Assembly: GCA_964652825.1 (NCBI GenBank)
Contig: CAZZCU010000007.1
Coordinates: forward strand, 1 to 64,000
Length of the DNA: 64,000 nt
Source: CAZZCU01 sp964652825
GTDB taxonomy: Bacteria > Bdellovibrionota_B > Oligoflexia > Oligoflexales > CAZZCU01
Reading direction: 5' to 3'
Each line of letters starts with the position of its first letter. The stretch's first letter is position 1. Under the pieces are notes generated by a model that was given only the letters and a program-made list of their open reading frames with translations, was not told where the DNA came from and did no database searches. Positions 8,845-17,629 of the stretch are shown piece by piece. The position numbers and the translations under genes were made by a program.

Positions 8845-9846
8845 ATGCTAAGACACATTTTATTTATCATTATTTTTACTTTTTTGGCTTTGCACGATAT
8901 CGACGTCAGAGCTGATTACATGCCGGGCCAGTGCGGCTCAAACGTCCGCAATTTGCTGCTTAAATATAGCCAAGACGGTCGTGATATCAGCGACGCTCAG
9001 GTTATTTTGTTGCTACATGAGCAACGCACTGTCATGGCAAACGGCCCCATTATGCCAGGCAAGCTTCGGCCACAACGTCTTCCCAATGGCAAACCGGCAA
9101 CTGATTTATTCTTTGAATACCATGTCGTGGTTTTAATCGATGATCAGGTTTACGATCCTGATTTTGGCCCGAGCGGCAGTCCCATTCAGACCTACGCAAC
9201 GGCGATGTTCGATCGTCCACATACCGACAAAAATGATCCCAATGAAAAGAATATCCTAGACCGTATCGAATTAGTCGAAATCCCAGCCACGGAATACCTG
9301 CAAAAATGGTCGACCTACGCCGAGGAGATTCTGGCCCAAGACCCCCACCACACAATCAATCACGAAGAGTATGCGCGCGGCAAAACCATTACTTACTTCC
9401 GCCAGCAAGCTGGTGCGAGTCTTGAGATTAAATCGTTGGCACAGCTTGCCACGCAATCGCAATACGCCGGGCGTTTTCAGGAAATTCAGCCCTCGGATCA
9501 TCCCGAGTGCAAGACCTTGATCGATGTCGGACCGTATCGTGCTGACGTGCATTTTCTTAGTAACAATCCTCACGTTTCGGTTCTGCATTTTGTCGCCACT
9601 AACCAAGCATCAAATAGTTTTGATAGCATGACATTCACCGGGCGGGTTGGTCACGGCGATGCCTCGTACGCAAAAGAAATCAATCCAGCTACCAATCGAC
9701 GTCTTATCTACCGGCTGGAGGGACTTATTGACCCCGGCCTCTTGTTTCTTAAAACCACGATCCGCGTCATCGACCCCACTACCGATACCGAAATCTGCCG
9801 CGCCAGTGCTGATTTCTTCGCCACCGCCAACCACCAATTGATCTAG
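8845..9846 (+). CDS. Secreted putative papain-fold Cys-His-Asp enzyme
   Basis: A protein of 333 residues with an N-terminal signal peptide (hydrophobic stretch to about residue 20). GQCGSN puts Cys30 at a helix start, and FEYHVVVLIDDQVYDPDF puts His93 and Asp104 in the arrangement of papain-like transglutaminase, deamidase or peptidase folds. Protein glutaminases and bacterial effector deamidases share this layout. The C-terminal half is unrecognised, possibly a beta-sandwich. It is therefore an exported candidate protein-modifying or proteolytic enzyme; the substrate is unknown and the assignment rests on motif spacing only. The gene is divergent from the repeat lipoprotein across 214 bases holding both promoters, in which nothing else was recognised. 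An intrinsic terminator follows the gene. Confidence 0.6.
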   Translation: MLRHILFIIIFTFLALHDIDVRADYMPGQCGSNVRNLLLKYSQDGRDISDAQVILLLHEQRTVMANGPIMPGKLRPQRLPNGKPATDLFFEYHVVVLIDDQVYDPDFGPSGSPIQTYATAMFDRPHTDKNDPNEKNILDRIELVEIPATEYLQKWSTYAEEILAQDPHHTINHEEYARGKTITYFRQQAGASLEIKSLAQLATQSQYAGRFQEIQPSDHPECKTLIDVGPYRADVHFLSNNPHVSVLHFVATNQASNSFDSMTFTGRVGHGDASYAKEINPATNRRLIYRLEGLIDPGLLFLKTTIRVIDPTTDTEICRASADFFATANHQLI

Positions 9847-9882
9847 TAGATCCTTCCCCTTCGCTTCCTCAGGGCCAAGATG

Positions 9883-9904
9883 ACGAGTTTAATAACTCGT
9901 TTTT
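9883..9904 (+). terminator. Intrinsic terminator
   Basis: ACGAGTT, a 4-base loop TAAT, AACTCGT and then TTTT: a perfect 7-bp stem with a short U-tract, 37 bases after the stop of the putative Cys-His-Asp enzyme gene. Confidence 0.65.
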
Positions 9905-9961
9905 AACTATCTAAAATTACTTATAATTTATATAATATATATAAATTTTATTATTATTTTA

Positions 9962-9989
9962 TTGACTTTATATATCAATCCATTAAAAG
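9962..9989 (+). promoter_or_regulatory. Candidate sigma-70 promoter
   Basis: TTGACT, a 16-base spacer and TAAAAG, preceded by about 60 bases of nearly pure A/T that could act as an UP element. It would give a leader of about 35 bases to the Cys-rich lipoprotein, whose CAGGAG ribosome-binding site precedes the ATG. The -10 match is weak. Confidence 0.35.
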
Positions 9990-10031
9990 AAGACTTCATC
10001 TATGCTTTATTAACAAACAGGAGATATATCA

Positions 10032-10772
10032 ATGAAACTCAAGAATGTGCTGTTTGCAGCAGTCGCCACCTTGACGGTTGCCTGTGCAGCGGACCAAACC
10101 GATGACAACAACCAGGACGCGTCCGTACTTGTCGACGTCTCTCCAGAAGAGATCGCCGCGCGTAATGCTTTGGTTGGTCAGACCCCACAGACCGCTTTGA
10201 TCAAAGTTCCTTTGAGCGCTGACGGCGAACCCGATTTTGCGAACGCTGAAGTACGCACGTCGATGACTGCCGTTGATATCAGCAGCGAAGAAAAATTGTT
10301 ATCGGCTTTCGAGAACGCACCGGTAGCGGAAAGCGTCACTGTTAATACCAGCGACAGTTTAGATGACGATACGTCGTCCAATTCATGGGCGTTGTTGCCG
10401 TGGCGTTATCGCATTGAGAACGGCTTGCCTGTTCGCGATGGCCCCTATCTATTGCCGTGGCGCCGTGTTATCGCCCGCCAACACAATGCCTCGATCTATG
10501 GTTGCGGCTACACCACCTGTGCTCCGCGCCCTACTTGCGTCAATCGCTGTAATCCATGTGCTCCAAGATGTGCCACCACTACGACTGTTGTCACCACCAC
10601 AACGAGCTCGTGCTGCGGCGGCGGTTATGCTCCACAAGCTGTACCGTACTATAACCACGGCGGCTATCAGTGGGATTACCAAGCAACGCAAGGTTTCGTT
10701 TCTGGTAACAACTACTATTACGGCGCAACCAATGCATACGGCGCTTATGCCTCCAGCATGAACTGGCTGTAA
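10032..10772 (+). CDS. Cys-rich, Gly/Tyr-rich lipoprotein of unknown function
   Basis: A protein of 246 residues with a lipobox (LTVAC, Cys18). The first half is acidic and unremarkable. The second half holds two similar segments (LLPWRYRIENG and LLPWRRVIARQ), then a dense Cys cluster (YGCGYTTCAPRPTCVNRC, then CAPRC and SSCCGGG) and a Gly/Tyr/Asn-rich tail. The Cys spacing could support disulfides or metal binding, but no family is recognised. The A/T-rich upstream region and good ribosome-binding site suggest strong expression. It could be a structural envelope or surface protein. Confidence 0.65.
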   Translation: MKLKNVLFAAVATLTVACAADQTDDNNQDASVLVDVSPEEIAARNALVGQTPQTALIKVPLSADGEPDFANAEVRTSMTAVDISSEEKLLSAFENAPVAESVTVNTSDSLDDDTSSNSWALLPWRYRIENGLPVRDGPYLLPWRRVIARQHNASIYGCGYTTCAPRPTCVNRCNPCAPRCATTTTVVTTTTSSCCGGGYAPQAVPYYNHGGYQWDYQATQGFVSGNNYYYGATNAYGAYASSMNWL

Positions 10773-10798
10773 GAGATCTCTCTCGTTTTTTAAATGTT

Positions 10799-10846
10799 CG
10801 GGGCCGAAATCATGCAGACCATATAATCTGCACGGTTTCGGCCCCG
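10799..10846 (+). terminator. Long two-part hairpin, possible terminator
   Basis: The outer arms CGGGGCCGAAA and TTTCGGCCCCG (11 bp) enclose inner arms TGCAGA and TCTGCA. It lies between the Cys-rich lipoprotein and the next gene and ends 36 bases before that gene's ATG. The following sequence is only moderately T-rich (TTGCTCTTT), so it could be a terminator or a structured leader. Confidence 0.55.
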
Positions 10847-10882
10847 TTGCTCTTTCCCCGCGCCACGACTAAACTGTCGCAT

Positions 10883-11644
10883 ATGTCGTCACCAATCCTA
10901 CAACGCTCCCTTAGCTGGATTATTGCCAGCATTCTTACCGCAACTTTTGCCGCACCGACTTGGGCACAAGAAGATGACAATGCCAACAAACCAAAAAGCA
11001 AACTACCGCGCCAAGCCCCGGATGATATCTCGCAACAGGTGCGCTCCTATAAACCCTACGGTGTTAATTTGCGAGTCGGCAATTTCATCGGCGGGATTCT
11101 TGGCGGTGGTGTCGATTTCTATAGGAATCAACATAGCCATCGCCAATACGGCGTGCAGGCGATGCTTGGTCGGCATGATATCAAAAATGATTTTCAAGAT
11201 GATATCGAAGAAAAAACGACTCAGATAAGCACCGACAAATTCAGCGTCGACGGACAGATGGTGTTGCTGTACGCGCGTTATTTTTTCACCAACAGTCTGG
11301 CGGTGACCGCAGGCGGCGGTTATCGCGGTATTGCCGCGAACTATCTAATCGTCGATACGACGAAAAACAATGTTTGGGTACGTGGCACCGTTACCACCAA
11401 TTCTCTCGTCGCCAATCTTGCTCTCACTTCGCAATGGTCATGGAACTCCGGATTTACGATTGGCTGCGATTGGTTCGGCGCGGCTTATCCGCTGTATAAT
11501 ATCAGCAACTTCACCACCGAAACTTTGGGCACCATGCCGACAACGGGCGACAATCTGCAGCAGTCGGCCGACAAATTCGCGGAGGCCCTGGGTACGACTT
11601 TTTCTTTGCAATTTTTAGTTTTGACTCTCGGCTATACCTTTTAA
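10883..11644 (+). CDS. Outer-membrane beta-barrel-like protein
   Basis: A protein of 253 residues. The chosen ATG opens a clean signal peptide (SWIIASILTATFAAPTWAQ); the longer frame from an upstream TTG would start inside the hairpin. The mature part alternates hydrophobic and polar residues with glycine- and aromatic-rich strands, and ends in LVLTLGYTF with a terminal Phe, the signal for BAM-mediated outer-membrane insertion. No specific family is recognised. It resembles the small barrels annotated as OmpW- or outer-membrane-beta-barrel-like, and its function is unknown. Confidence 0.6.
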   Translation: MSSPILQRSLSWIIASILTATFAAPTWAQEDDNANKPKSKLPRQAPDDISQQVRSYKPYGVNLRVGNFIGGILGGGVDFYRNQHSHRQYGVQAMLGRHDIKNDFQDDIEEKTTQISTDKFSVDGQMVLLYARYFFTNSLAVTAGGGYRGIAANYLIVDTTKNNVWVRGTVTTNSLVANLALTSQWSWNSGFTIGCDWFGAAYPLYNISNFTTETLGTMPTTGDNLQQSADKFAEALGTTFSLQFLVLTLGYTF

Positions 11645-11785
11645 AAAATCACAAAATCCCACAAAAACCTCCCAACTATTTAAGAATATATGTCCACCGC
11701 TGCCGGCGACGACAACCCATCGGCTTAGCAAATCATCAATTTATGCGGCAAAACAGCCGATCAATACTGAGCTTAGGAGTCTTCA

Positions 11786-14005
11786 GTGGAGCCAAAGGCC
11801 AACATCAAAACCTGGCGTCAACACGTCAGCAATTTACTCGATCGGCTTGAGCAAAAGCTTTTTGCCGGGCAACGCAAGAGTACGCGCAAAGCCAAGTTGG
11901 ACAGCAAAAAATCCGCGCAAATTGTCAGCCAGTCAAAACGCCAGTTACAATTGTGGTTCATCGGCATCGCCAGCCTGATCTTCGTTGCCGGTTTTGTCTA
12001 TGCTGTTTATTTTTACTCGAACACCATTAAATTCATCGAGCGCGATCCACTCGTCACCAACCTGACGAAAGCCGGTGTCGTCACTCGCATTCATTTCGGC
12101 TCATCGCCGTTTTGTCTCAGCGCTAATACGGAATGCTGGCTCGATCCTGATTTTGACGACTCCACCTGGGAAACCATGATTATTCCCACCACCGATACTC
12201 GCAAAACTGAAGGGTTCAAGAAAAATAACAGTCAAGGCCCGGTCTACTACCGCACGACCCTGCCAGTCTCACAAGCGTTGATCGACTCAGGCAAGGAAAT
12301 GATCTATTCACCGCTCTTTGTCGATCACAAGCAGTATGAAATTTATATCAACGGCAATCTGGTACAGGCCGGTCAGGCGACGACAAACGCCAGCAGCATT
12401 GTCGCCGTCCCCATTCTGCGCAAATTCGTGCACAACAACAACGTCCACATGGTGATCAAAGCCAGCGCCAGCCCCGACGAAAAAGGCATGAGTCACTTCA
12501 ACTCCGCCTATCTGGGCCCCAAAAACGCACTGCAAAATGTGTATGTCATCAGCGAACGGGTCTTGCAGACCTACTTTCTGCTGTTCCTACTGTCAAAAGG
12601 CAGCATCTTTGTGGTCTTCGCGCTCTTTTATTATTTCAGTATCGAGAAACGCGCGCTGTTTCATTTTTTGCAGTATGCGTTTTGCGTGACCGCGGAGAAT
12701 CTAATCGCCAGCACCATTCTCTCGGAATTTCTCGATGTGCGTATTCGCGTTTCACTCTACTTCTCGCTCAAAGCCGTGGCACTCTCCAGTCTGCTGCTGT
12801 TCTTTCTGGAGTATTTTCAGGCATCGCGTGGCCGTCGATACGCCAACTACTATATTTGGCTGTACGCGCTGGCTACCGCCATCTTTCTCGTCATGAACAT
12901 CATTGATCCGGTGTATTTCCCGGGGACCTATCTCCGACAATTGATGGATGTCTCGCAGATGTCGGTGCTGCTCCTCGGCGTCGCTCTCGGCACCATGGCA
13001 ATCCGGCAATGGCAAAAACACGGTATGGTGGCGAATGACAAGGGCAAGAGCTTTAAGATGTTCGTGACCGTGATTGCCATCTATGCAGGTCTACTGCTGT
13101 GGGAATTAACGTTCAATCCGTTTGTCGGCTTTGATAAACGCGCGGTTTTTGATTTGATCTTTTTCTACTTCATCGCTTTTACCACGGCGCGAGAATTTGG
13201 TTTTAATGCCGGCCAGGTGATCACCCTCGAAGCCCATATGATCGAAAAGCAACGCATGGAACTTGAGCTGAACGAAGCAGCCGAGATCGCCAAAGCTTTT
13301 CTGCCGGGTGAACCACCGCAATGGGATTTCTGCAAGGTCGGCGTCTATCACAAATCGTTGTCAGAATCGTCGGGGGATTGGTTTACTTTTGAGGAGTCAC
13401 CATCACGGCAGTTTTGTCATCTGATCATGTGCGATATTACCGGTCATGGCGTACAGGCGGCGCTGGTCGTGTCCACCTGCCGTACAGTGCTCAGCGCGAT
13501 GATTGCCGAGGATCAAGCGTGCACTGAGACCAGCAACTTCATTGTTCACTATGCACGCGCGCTTAACAAAATTCTCTTTACCCAGGGCGGCGGCCGCCAC
13601 GTCTCCACACTGCTGGGTTTAACTTTTGATCGTATACAACAGAAAGTTTATTACATCAGCGCCGGCCAACCCAACCCGCTACTGGTAACGCTTGATCCTG
13701 CGTCCCAACGTAAAATCATCCGACCGCTGACCTCGCGTTATACGGTGCTCGGCGTTTCCGCCAGCATTAACTATGAAATGAAATGTCATGATCTACAACC
13801 AGGCGACGAGGTGATCGCCTACACGGATGGCATCCCGGTCGGCACACACATTAAGGAACTTAAAAGTTATATTGAGAAAACAACGTATGAGCTGGACCGC
13901 GCGCCACTGGACCTCTATCAACGCATCTGGCGGGCCGAAACAGAGAAGACCGAAAAAGAACCAGACGATGATGTTAGCATCGTCTGGTTTAAACGCGTAT
14001 CTTAA
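11786..14005 (+). CDS. 7TM-DISM-like sensor with SpoIIE/PP2C phosphatase domain
   Basis: A protein of 739 residues. In order: a basic cytoplasmic N-terminus; a membrane helix at about residues 52-75; a periplasmic jelly-roll, galactose-binding-like domain (DPDFDDSTWETM, EIYINGNLV); a block of hydrophobic helices at about 250-470 consistent with a 7TM-DISM module; a short coiled segment; and a SpoIIE-type PP2C serine phosphatase from about 490. Metal-ligand motifs are visible: GDW near 529 and CDITGHG near 548. Such proteins sense an envelope or sugar signal and dephosphorylate anti-sigma antagonists or similar targets. The start is GTG with TAGGAG upstream. No partner anti-sigma antagonist is adjacent. 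A 7-bp inverted pair (ATCGGCT/AGCCGAT) lies in the leader. Confidence 0.85.
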   Translation: MEPKANIKTWRQHVSNLLDRLEQKLFAGQRKSTRKAKLDSKKSAQIVSQSKRQLQLWFIGIASLIFVAGFVYAVYFYSNTIKFIERDPLVTNLTKAGVVTRIHFGSSPFCLSANTECWLDPDFDDSTWETMIIPTTDTRKTEGFKKNNSQGPVYYRTTLPVSQALIDSGKEMIYSPLFVDHKQYEIYINGNLVQAGQATTNASSIVAVPILRKFVHNNNVHMVIKASASPDEKGMSHFNSAYLGPKNALQNVYVISERVLQTYFLLFLLSKGSIFVVFALFYYFSIEKRALFHFLQYAFCVTAENLIASTILSEFLDVRIRVSLYFSLKAVALSSLLLFFLEYFQASRGRRYANYYIWLYALATAIFLVMNIIDPVYFPGTYLRQLMDVSQMSVLLLGVALGTMAIRQWQKHGMVANDKGKSFKMFVTVIAIYAGLLLWELTFNPFVGFDKRAVFDLIFFYFIAFTTAREFGFNAGQVITLEAHMIEKQRMELELNEAAEIAKAFLPGEPPQWDFCKVGVYHKSLSESSGDWFTFEESPSRQFCHLIMCDITGHGVQAALVVSTCRTVLSAMIAEDQACTETSNFIVHYARALNKILFTQGGGRHVSTLLGLTFDRIQQKVYYISAGQPNPLLVTLDPASQRKIIRPLTSRYTVLGVSASINYEMKCHDLQPGDEVIAYTDGIPVGTHIKELKSYIEKTTYELDRAPLDLYQRIWRAETEKTEKEPDDDVSIVWFKRVS

Positions 14006-14025
14006 CTTAAATCGTAGCGACTATT

Positions 14026-15528
14026 TTATCTCTTCACCAGACCAGTGATGCGGCCGGCTTCCAGAATCAGGCGCTGTTGCATATTGCTGGTTTTTCCACC
14101 AACCGCGAGCCAATCAAGCATCAGGTTATTCCAGTCGACATTACGATACTGTAACAAACCATTCGCTGAATACATCGCCATCACGCCGCCGCCACGTTTG
14201 GTCAGAGCATTAGCGATACGCAGATATTCCGGGGATTTGCGATCCATCTGGAACAAACTGGTCTCGCAAGCCTCGATCAACAAGAAACCAATCACCAGAC
14301 TTTGACCGGCTTTCTGCGATGCTTCGGTACCAGCGAGGCGGAATGCATCGGCGTAATTATCAATGGTCATACCGTAGGTCGCCTCGATACCCAAAGTATC
14401 GGAGTAAGTGCCCAGGAAGTCATTGATCGCGCCGAGGCCATCGCCGGAATCACCATCCGAAGCATTTAAACCATCAGAGGTTTCGGCAGCATTCAGAAAG
14501 CCATCGTCGGCATTCAAAAAGCCGTCATCCACATTGAGGAAACCATCATCGACGTTGAGATAGCCGTCATCGACGTTTAAGTAGTTGTCGTCGGCATTGA
14601 GATAACCATCATCGACATTCAAAGCACCGTCGCGATTGAAAGCAGCGATGTTTTTCTTTATAGCGTCCTTGATCGCCAGACGCGAAGCACGACGCGCTTT
14701 GATTTGACCCAAACGCATTTCGGTTAATTTGCGATCAAGCTCGTTGGAGACCGCGAAGCCGGCGTGGCCGTATTTGATCTTGTCACGGAACAGTTGCAAA
14801 GCACCGGCTTTTACTAGCAAGGCTTCCTGATCTTGATTCTTCTTGAATTCCTGCTCCGGCGTCAAACCGGCAACAGCAAATCCAGGACCACCATGGCTTT
14901 TAGTTACGACGTAGTGCACGTAACGCTGAATCGGAAACACATCGTTGTAAGCATGCTTCAAAAGCGTACGTAACGCCTCGGGATGCGCCAGCGGTGTTTT
15001 CGCGTAGCCGACGTTGTATTCTGATCTGTGCTGAACTTTCAGGTCTGGATGAAACAATTTTTTCTGTTCCGCACTCAAGCTGGCCAGACTGTTATCAAAG
15101 TCGACTTTGCTGTAATGCGCAATCTTTGCCTCTAATTCTGGGAGATTCAAAGCCAGGACTTCAAACTTGCCGGCGACGCAGCGCATATACTTCTTTTGCA
15201 CGGCGTAATGGCTATTAGCATAAAGTACCCAGTTGACTTTCTTATGACGCGAGGAGCAGGCTTCTTTTAAAGCCCGTACTTCGTGGGCCAATGCGCCTTG
15301 CATTTTCGGCTCATTCGTATCAACAACATAAAAGACAAATGCCGCATCGCGACTATCATAGCTGGCATCAAGATTCTTATGAATCTCAGCACGATTGGTC
15401 GCCGCGTCACGATCCGCCGGCATATCGCTGATGCCCTTGGTCTGATGACCAGGAAGCTCGATAATGATGCCGCAGCTAGCCAGCAACGACGAAATTGATA
15501 CACACCAAGCTAGATTTGAGAGCTTCAT
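14026..15528 (-). CDS. Clostripain-like (caspase-fold) lipoprotein with repeat insert
   Basis: A protein of 500 residues, lipoprotein signal with LLASC (Cys19). Two blocks look like the catalytic pair of clan CD cysteine peptidases, closest to clostripain (C11): YVVTKSHGGPGF with His212, and a hydrophobic strand leading to LLIEACETSLFQ with Cys421. The N-terminal part has a strand motif (AAFVFYVVD, VNWVLYANSH) typical of the caspase fold. Between His and Cys lies a low-complexity insert with six heptads of the form LNVDDGY/F. In clostripain the linker region is cut during maturation, so the insert could be an activation linker or a calcium-binding segment. The ATG has AGGGGG upstream. Convergent with the SpoIIE gene, 20 bases apart. 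Confidence 0.65.
   Translation of the reverse strand: MKLSNLAWCVSISSLLASCGIIIELPGHQTKGISDMPADRDAATNRAEIHKNLDASYDSRDAAFVFYVVDTNEPKMQGALAHEVRALKEACSSRHKKVNWVLYANSHYAVQKKYMRCVAGKFEVLALNLPELEAKIAHYSKVDFDNSLASLSAEQKKLFHPDLKVQHRSEYNVGYAKTPLAHPEALRTLLKHAYNDVFPIQRYVHYVVTKSHGGPGFAVAGLTPEQEFKKNQDQEALLVKAGALQLFRDKIKYGHAGFAVSNELDRKLTEMRLGQIKARRASRLAIKDAIKKNIAAFNRDGALNVDDGYLNADDNYLNVDDGYLNVDDGFLNVDDGFLNADDGFLNAAETSDGLNASDGDSGDGLGAINDFLGTYSDTLGIEATYGMTIDNYADAFRLAGTEASQKAGQSLVIGFLLIEACETSLFQMDRKSPEYLRIANALTKRGGGVMAMYSANGLLQYRNVDWNNLMLDWLAVGGKTSNMQQRLILEAGRITGLVKR
14497..14622 (-). repeat. Six 21-bp coding repeats (LN-V/A-DD-G-Y/F heptads)
   Basis: Six consecutive heptads at residues 303-344 of the clostripain-like lipoprotein, followed by two decayed copies (LNAAETS, LNASDGD). 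The copies are close to identical in protein, and similar but not identical in DNA. The acidic Asp-Asp-Gly turn suggests metal binding or a flexible linker. Copy number is likely to vary between strains. Confidence 0.85.
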
Positions 15529-15701
15529 AGCATCCCCCTAATTCAAAAACACACATTTGCTTACCTATTGCCATGCAAGCAGGAGGCCAATCCTTTAGAT
15601 AAGATTAACTATTGATATTTATTAGGGTTTTTTAGGGGTCAAACTTAAGCTATTCTTTAGGTTAAGCGTCATAGCTCTAGACAGTGCCCAAATAAATCAA
15701 T

Positions 15702-15728
15702 GCATGTCCCCAGCACATGCCATTTTTT
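15702..15728 (+). terminator. Small terminator-like hairpin in the leader of the M23 gene
   Basis: GCATGT, a 7-base loop and ACATGC, followed by CA and TTTTTT. It sits immediately before the GTGGGAGG ribosome-binding site of the M23-type lipoprotein, so it could act as an attenuator rather than end an upstream gene (the upstream gene points away). The stem is only 6 bp. Confidence 0.4.
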
Positions 15729-15741
15729 GTGGGAGGCGATT

Positions 15742-16785
15742 ATGGAACGATCTTTGGTTTGGGGCATTGCCACAAGCTTGGCATTGCTCGCTTGCGGTGC
15801 TCGACCAACCACACCACAACAATCCATGACGGAAGCGCTGCGCGACGATCATCAGGCGGAATCGCAATATCGACCACATTATCTGCATTTGGCACGCGGC
15901 ACCGTCGAGCAAGCACAACAGCGGCACCATGCCTATCCATGGCCGCACCCAGTATTGTCCATCGGCCACAATACCGCCAGCTTTCAACATTACGGCGGCA
16001 GTCCCTATTTTCATCATGGGTTGGATATTCGCGCCGATGCTGGCACGGATGTTTTCGCATCAACGGGCGGCAAAGTTGTGAACATCGAGAACTACATGCC
16101 CGGCGATGCCTACTGGGAAGTCGCCATTCTCGATGATGATGGCTTTTTGTGGCAGTATCATCATGTCGATCGTGACTCAATCCCCGCCGCCATTCACGCC
16201 GCTTATCGTAGTGGCGAGCCTATCGCCGCCGGTAGCAAGGTCGGCGAGATTTATTATTGGCCGGTCACCACTTTCGGCGAACGCTATCATCACGTGCATT
16301 TAAATGTGTTAGGACAAGACGGTATTTATCTGAATCCGTTTAATTTCCTCGAACGTTTGCCGGATGATCAGGCGCCCGAAATTGTCGAGATCGGTTTATT
16401 GAAAAATGGTCAGCACTGGCGACAACCGACGATCACTGGCAACTACTCGGTATATGCCGTGATTCACGATTTGATTTTGCACGATAAGTTTGTTGTCCCA
16501 CCACATCAAATCAGCTACGCGGTTGATGGGAATACTCCGGTCACTGTTTGGACTTTTGATAGTCTTCCCGGTGGTGCCTCCAATCAACGTCATGTGAATA
16601 CCTTCTTCGTACCGTCCATCACCTGCGGAAACTATACCTGCCGGCGACTGGCAGTGGACTTAAGTTTTATGCCTGGAGGCAAGCGCGACTTTCCCAACAC
16701 ACCGGGACCACATACGCTGACGGTGACCGCGAGCGATGTGGTCGGCAATACTGTCAGCAAAGATTTTACCTGGACGGTGCAGTAG
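15742..16785 (+). CDS. M23-type metallopeptidase lipoprotein
   Basis: A protein of 347 residues. The ATG chosen has GGGAGG upstream and gives a lipoprotein signal (LALLACGA). A LytM/M23 domain is visible: HHGLDI supplies the HxxxD zinc motif and HHVHLNV the HxH motif, with the glycine-rich ASTGGKVV strand between them. M23 enzymes cut peptidoglycan cross-links. The C-terminal part (about residue 230 on) looks like a beta-sandwich with a Cys pair (CGNYTC). The likely role is envelope remodelling or lysis of other cells' walls. Its 3' end overlaps potC by 20 bases, convergently. Confidence 0.8.
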   Translation: MERSLVWGIATSLALLACGARPTTPQQSMTEALRDDHQAESQYRPHYLHLARGTVEQAQQRHHAYPWPHPVLSIGHNTASFQHYGGSPYFHHGLDIRADAGTDVFASTGGKVVNIENYMPGDAYWEVAILDDDGFLWQYHHVDRDSIPAAIHAAYRSGEPIAAGSKVGEIYYWPVTTFGERYHHVHLNVLGQDGIYLNPFNFLERLPDDQAPEIVEIGLLKNGQHWRQPTITGNYSVYAVIHDLILHDKFVVPPHQISYAVDGNTPVTVWTFDSLPGGASNQRHVNTFFVPSITCGNYTCRRLAVDLSFMPGGKRDFPNTPGPHTLTVTASDVVGNTVSKDFTWTVQ

Positions 16786-17629
16786 GCTCGGCTTCCGGGG
16801 TCGTGGTACGCGAGGCATTGCGAGTCAGCCAGCCTTGTTCACCGTACCACGACAATAACAAAATTGCGGCAAAAGTCCCGACCAACAGCAAAGTGGAAAG
16901 CGCGTAGATTTCGCGACTGATACCAAGACGCATCATGGAATATAGTCTTAGCGGCAAAGTATTAGTGCCAACGCCAGCAGTGAAAAACGCAATAATGAAA
17001 TCATCAAACGACAAGGTAAAAGCCATCAGCGCGCCGGCGATGACACCTGGACGGATCAATGGAAATTTAACATACCAGAAACTTTGCCAACGCGACGCCC
17101 CCAGATCAAATGCTGCTTCCGCCAACGCTTGATCGAACGTCCGTAGGCGACCGCGGACGATGATCACCACATAGGAAAAACAAAACGTCACATGTGCGAG
17201 GATAATAGACGTCCAGCCTAGCACCAGACGGAGCAAAACAAACCACAGCAAAAGCGATAAACCGAGCACCAGTTCCGGCATCACCAGAGGCATTAAAACC
17301 ACGGCATCAAGCCATTTACTGGCGGGGAAATGACCGCGCTGCAAAGCCAGCGCGGTTAGTGTACCCAACAAGGTCGCGATTACGGTTGAACTGGCGGCGA
17401 CAACCAGGCTGGTCCATAACGCCGTCAATATCTGCGGATTAGCGAGAACTTTGTGATACCAGGCAAGACCAAACACCATACCAAGATCGGCATCTGAATA
17501 TGTCGATGACACCGGTACCAAAAATGACGACACCACGATCGTGATCAGCGGCAGATACAAAACCAAGAACGCCAGTAAGCCAACCAAACAGGTCATCGTC
17601 GCGGGACGCGGCCGCGGTGCTTCTCTCAT
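16766..17629 (-). CDS. potC: Polyamine ABC transporter permease
   Basis: An inner-membrane permease of 287 residues with about six hydrophobic helices, including FLVLYLPLITIVVSSF near the N-terminus. The cytoplasmic EAA-type loop is clear (LAEAAFDLGASRWQSFW), as is the FTLSFDDFIIAFFTAG segment typical of PotC/YdcV proteins. It is the last gene of potABC; its ATG overlaps the potB stop by 4 bases. With PotA, PotB and the divergently encoded PotD it would form a spermidine/putrescine importer. Substrate is inferred from family and context; some PotC-like systems import other cationic compounds. Confidence 0.85.
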   Translation of the reverse strand: MREAPRPRPATMTCLVGLLAFLVLYLPLITIVVSSFLVPVSSTYSDADLGMVFGLAWYHKVLANPQILTALWTSLVVAASSTVIATLLGTLTALALQRGHFPASKWLDAVVLMPLVMPELVLGLSLLLWFVLLRLVLGWTSIILAHVTFCFSYVVIIVRGRLRTFDQALAEAAFDLGASRWQSFWYVKFPLIRPGVIAGALMAFTLSFDDFIIAFFTAGVGTNTLPLRLYSMMRLGISREIYALSTLLLVGTFAAILLLSWYGEQGWLTRNASRTTTPEAEPTAPSR

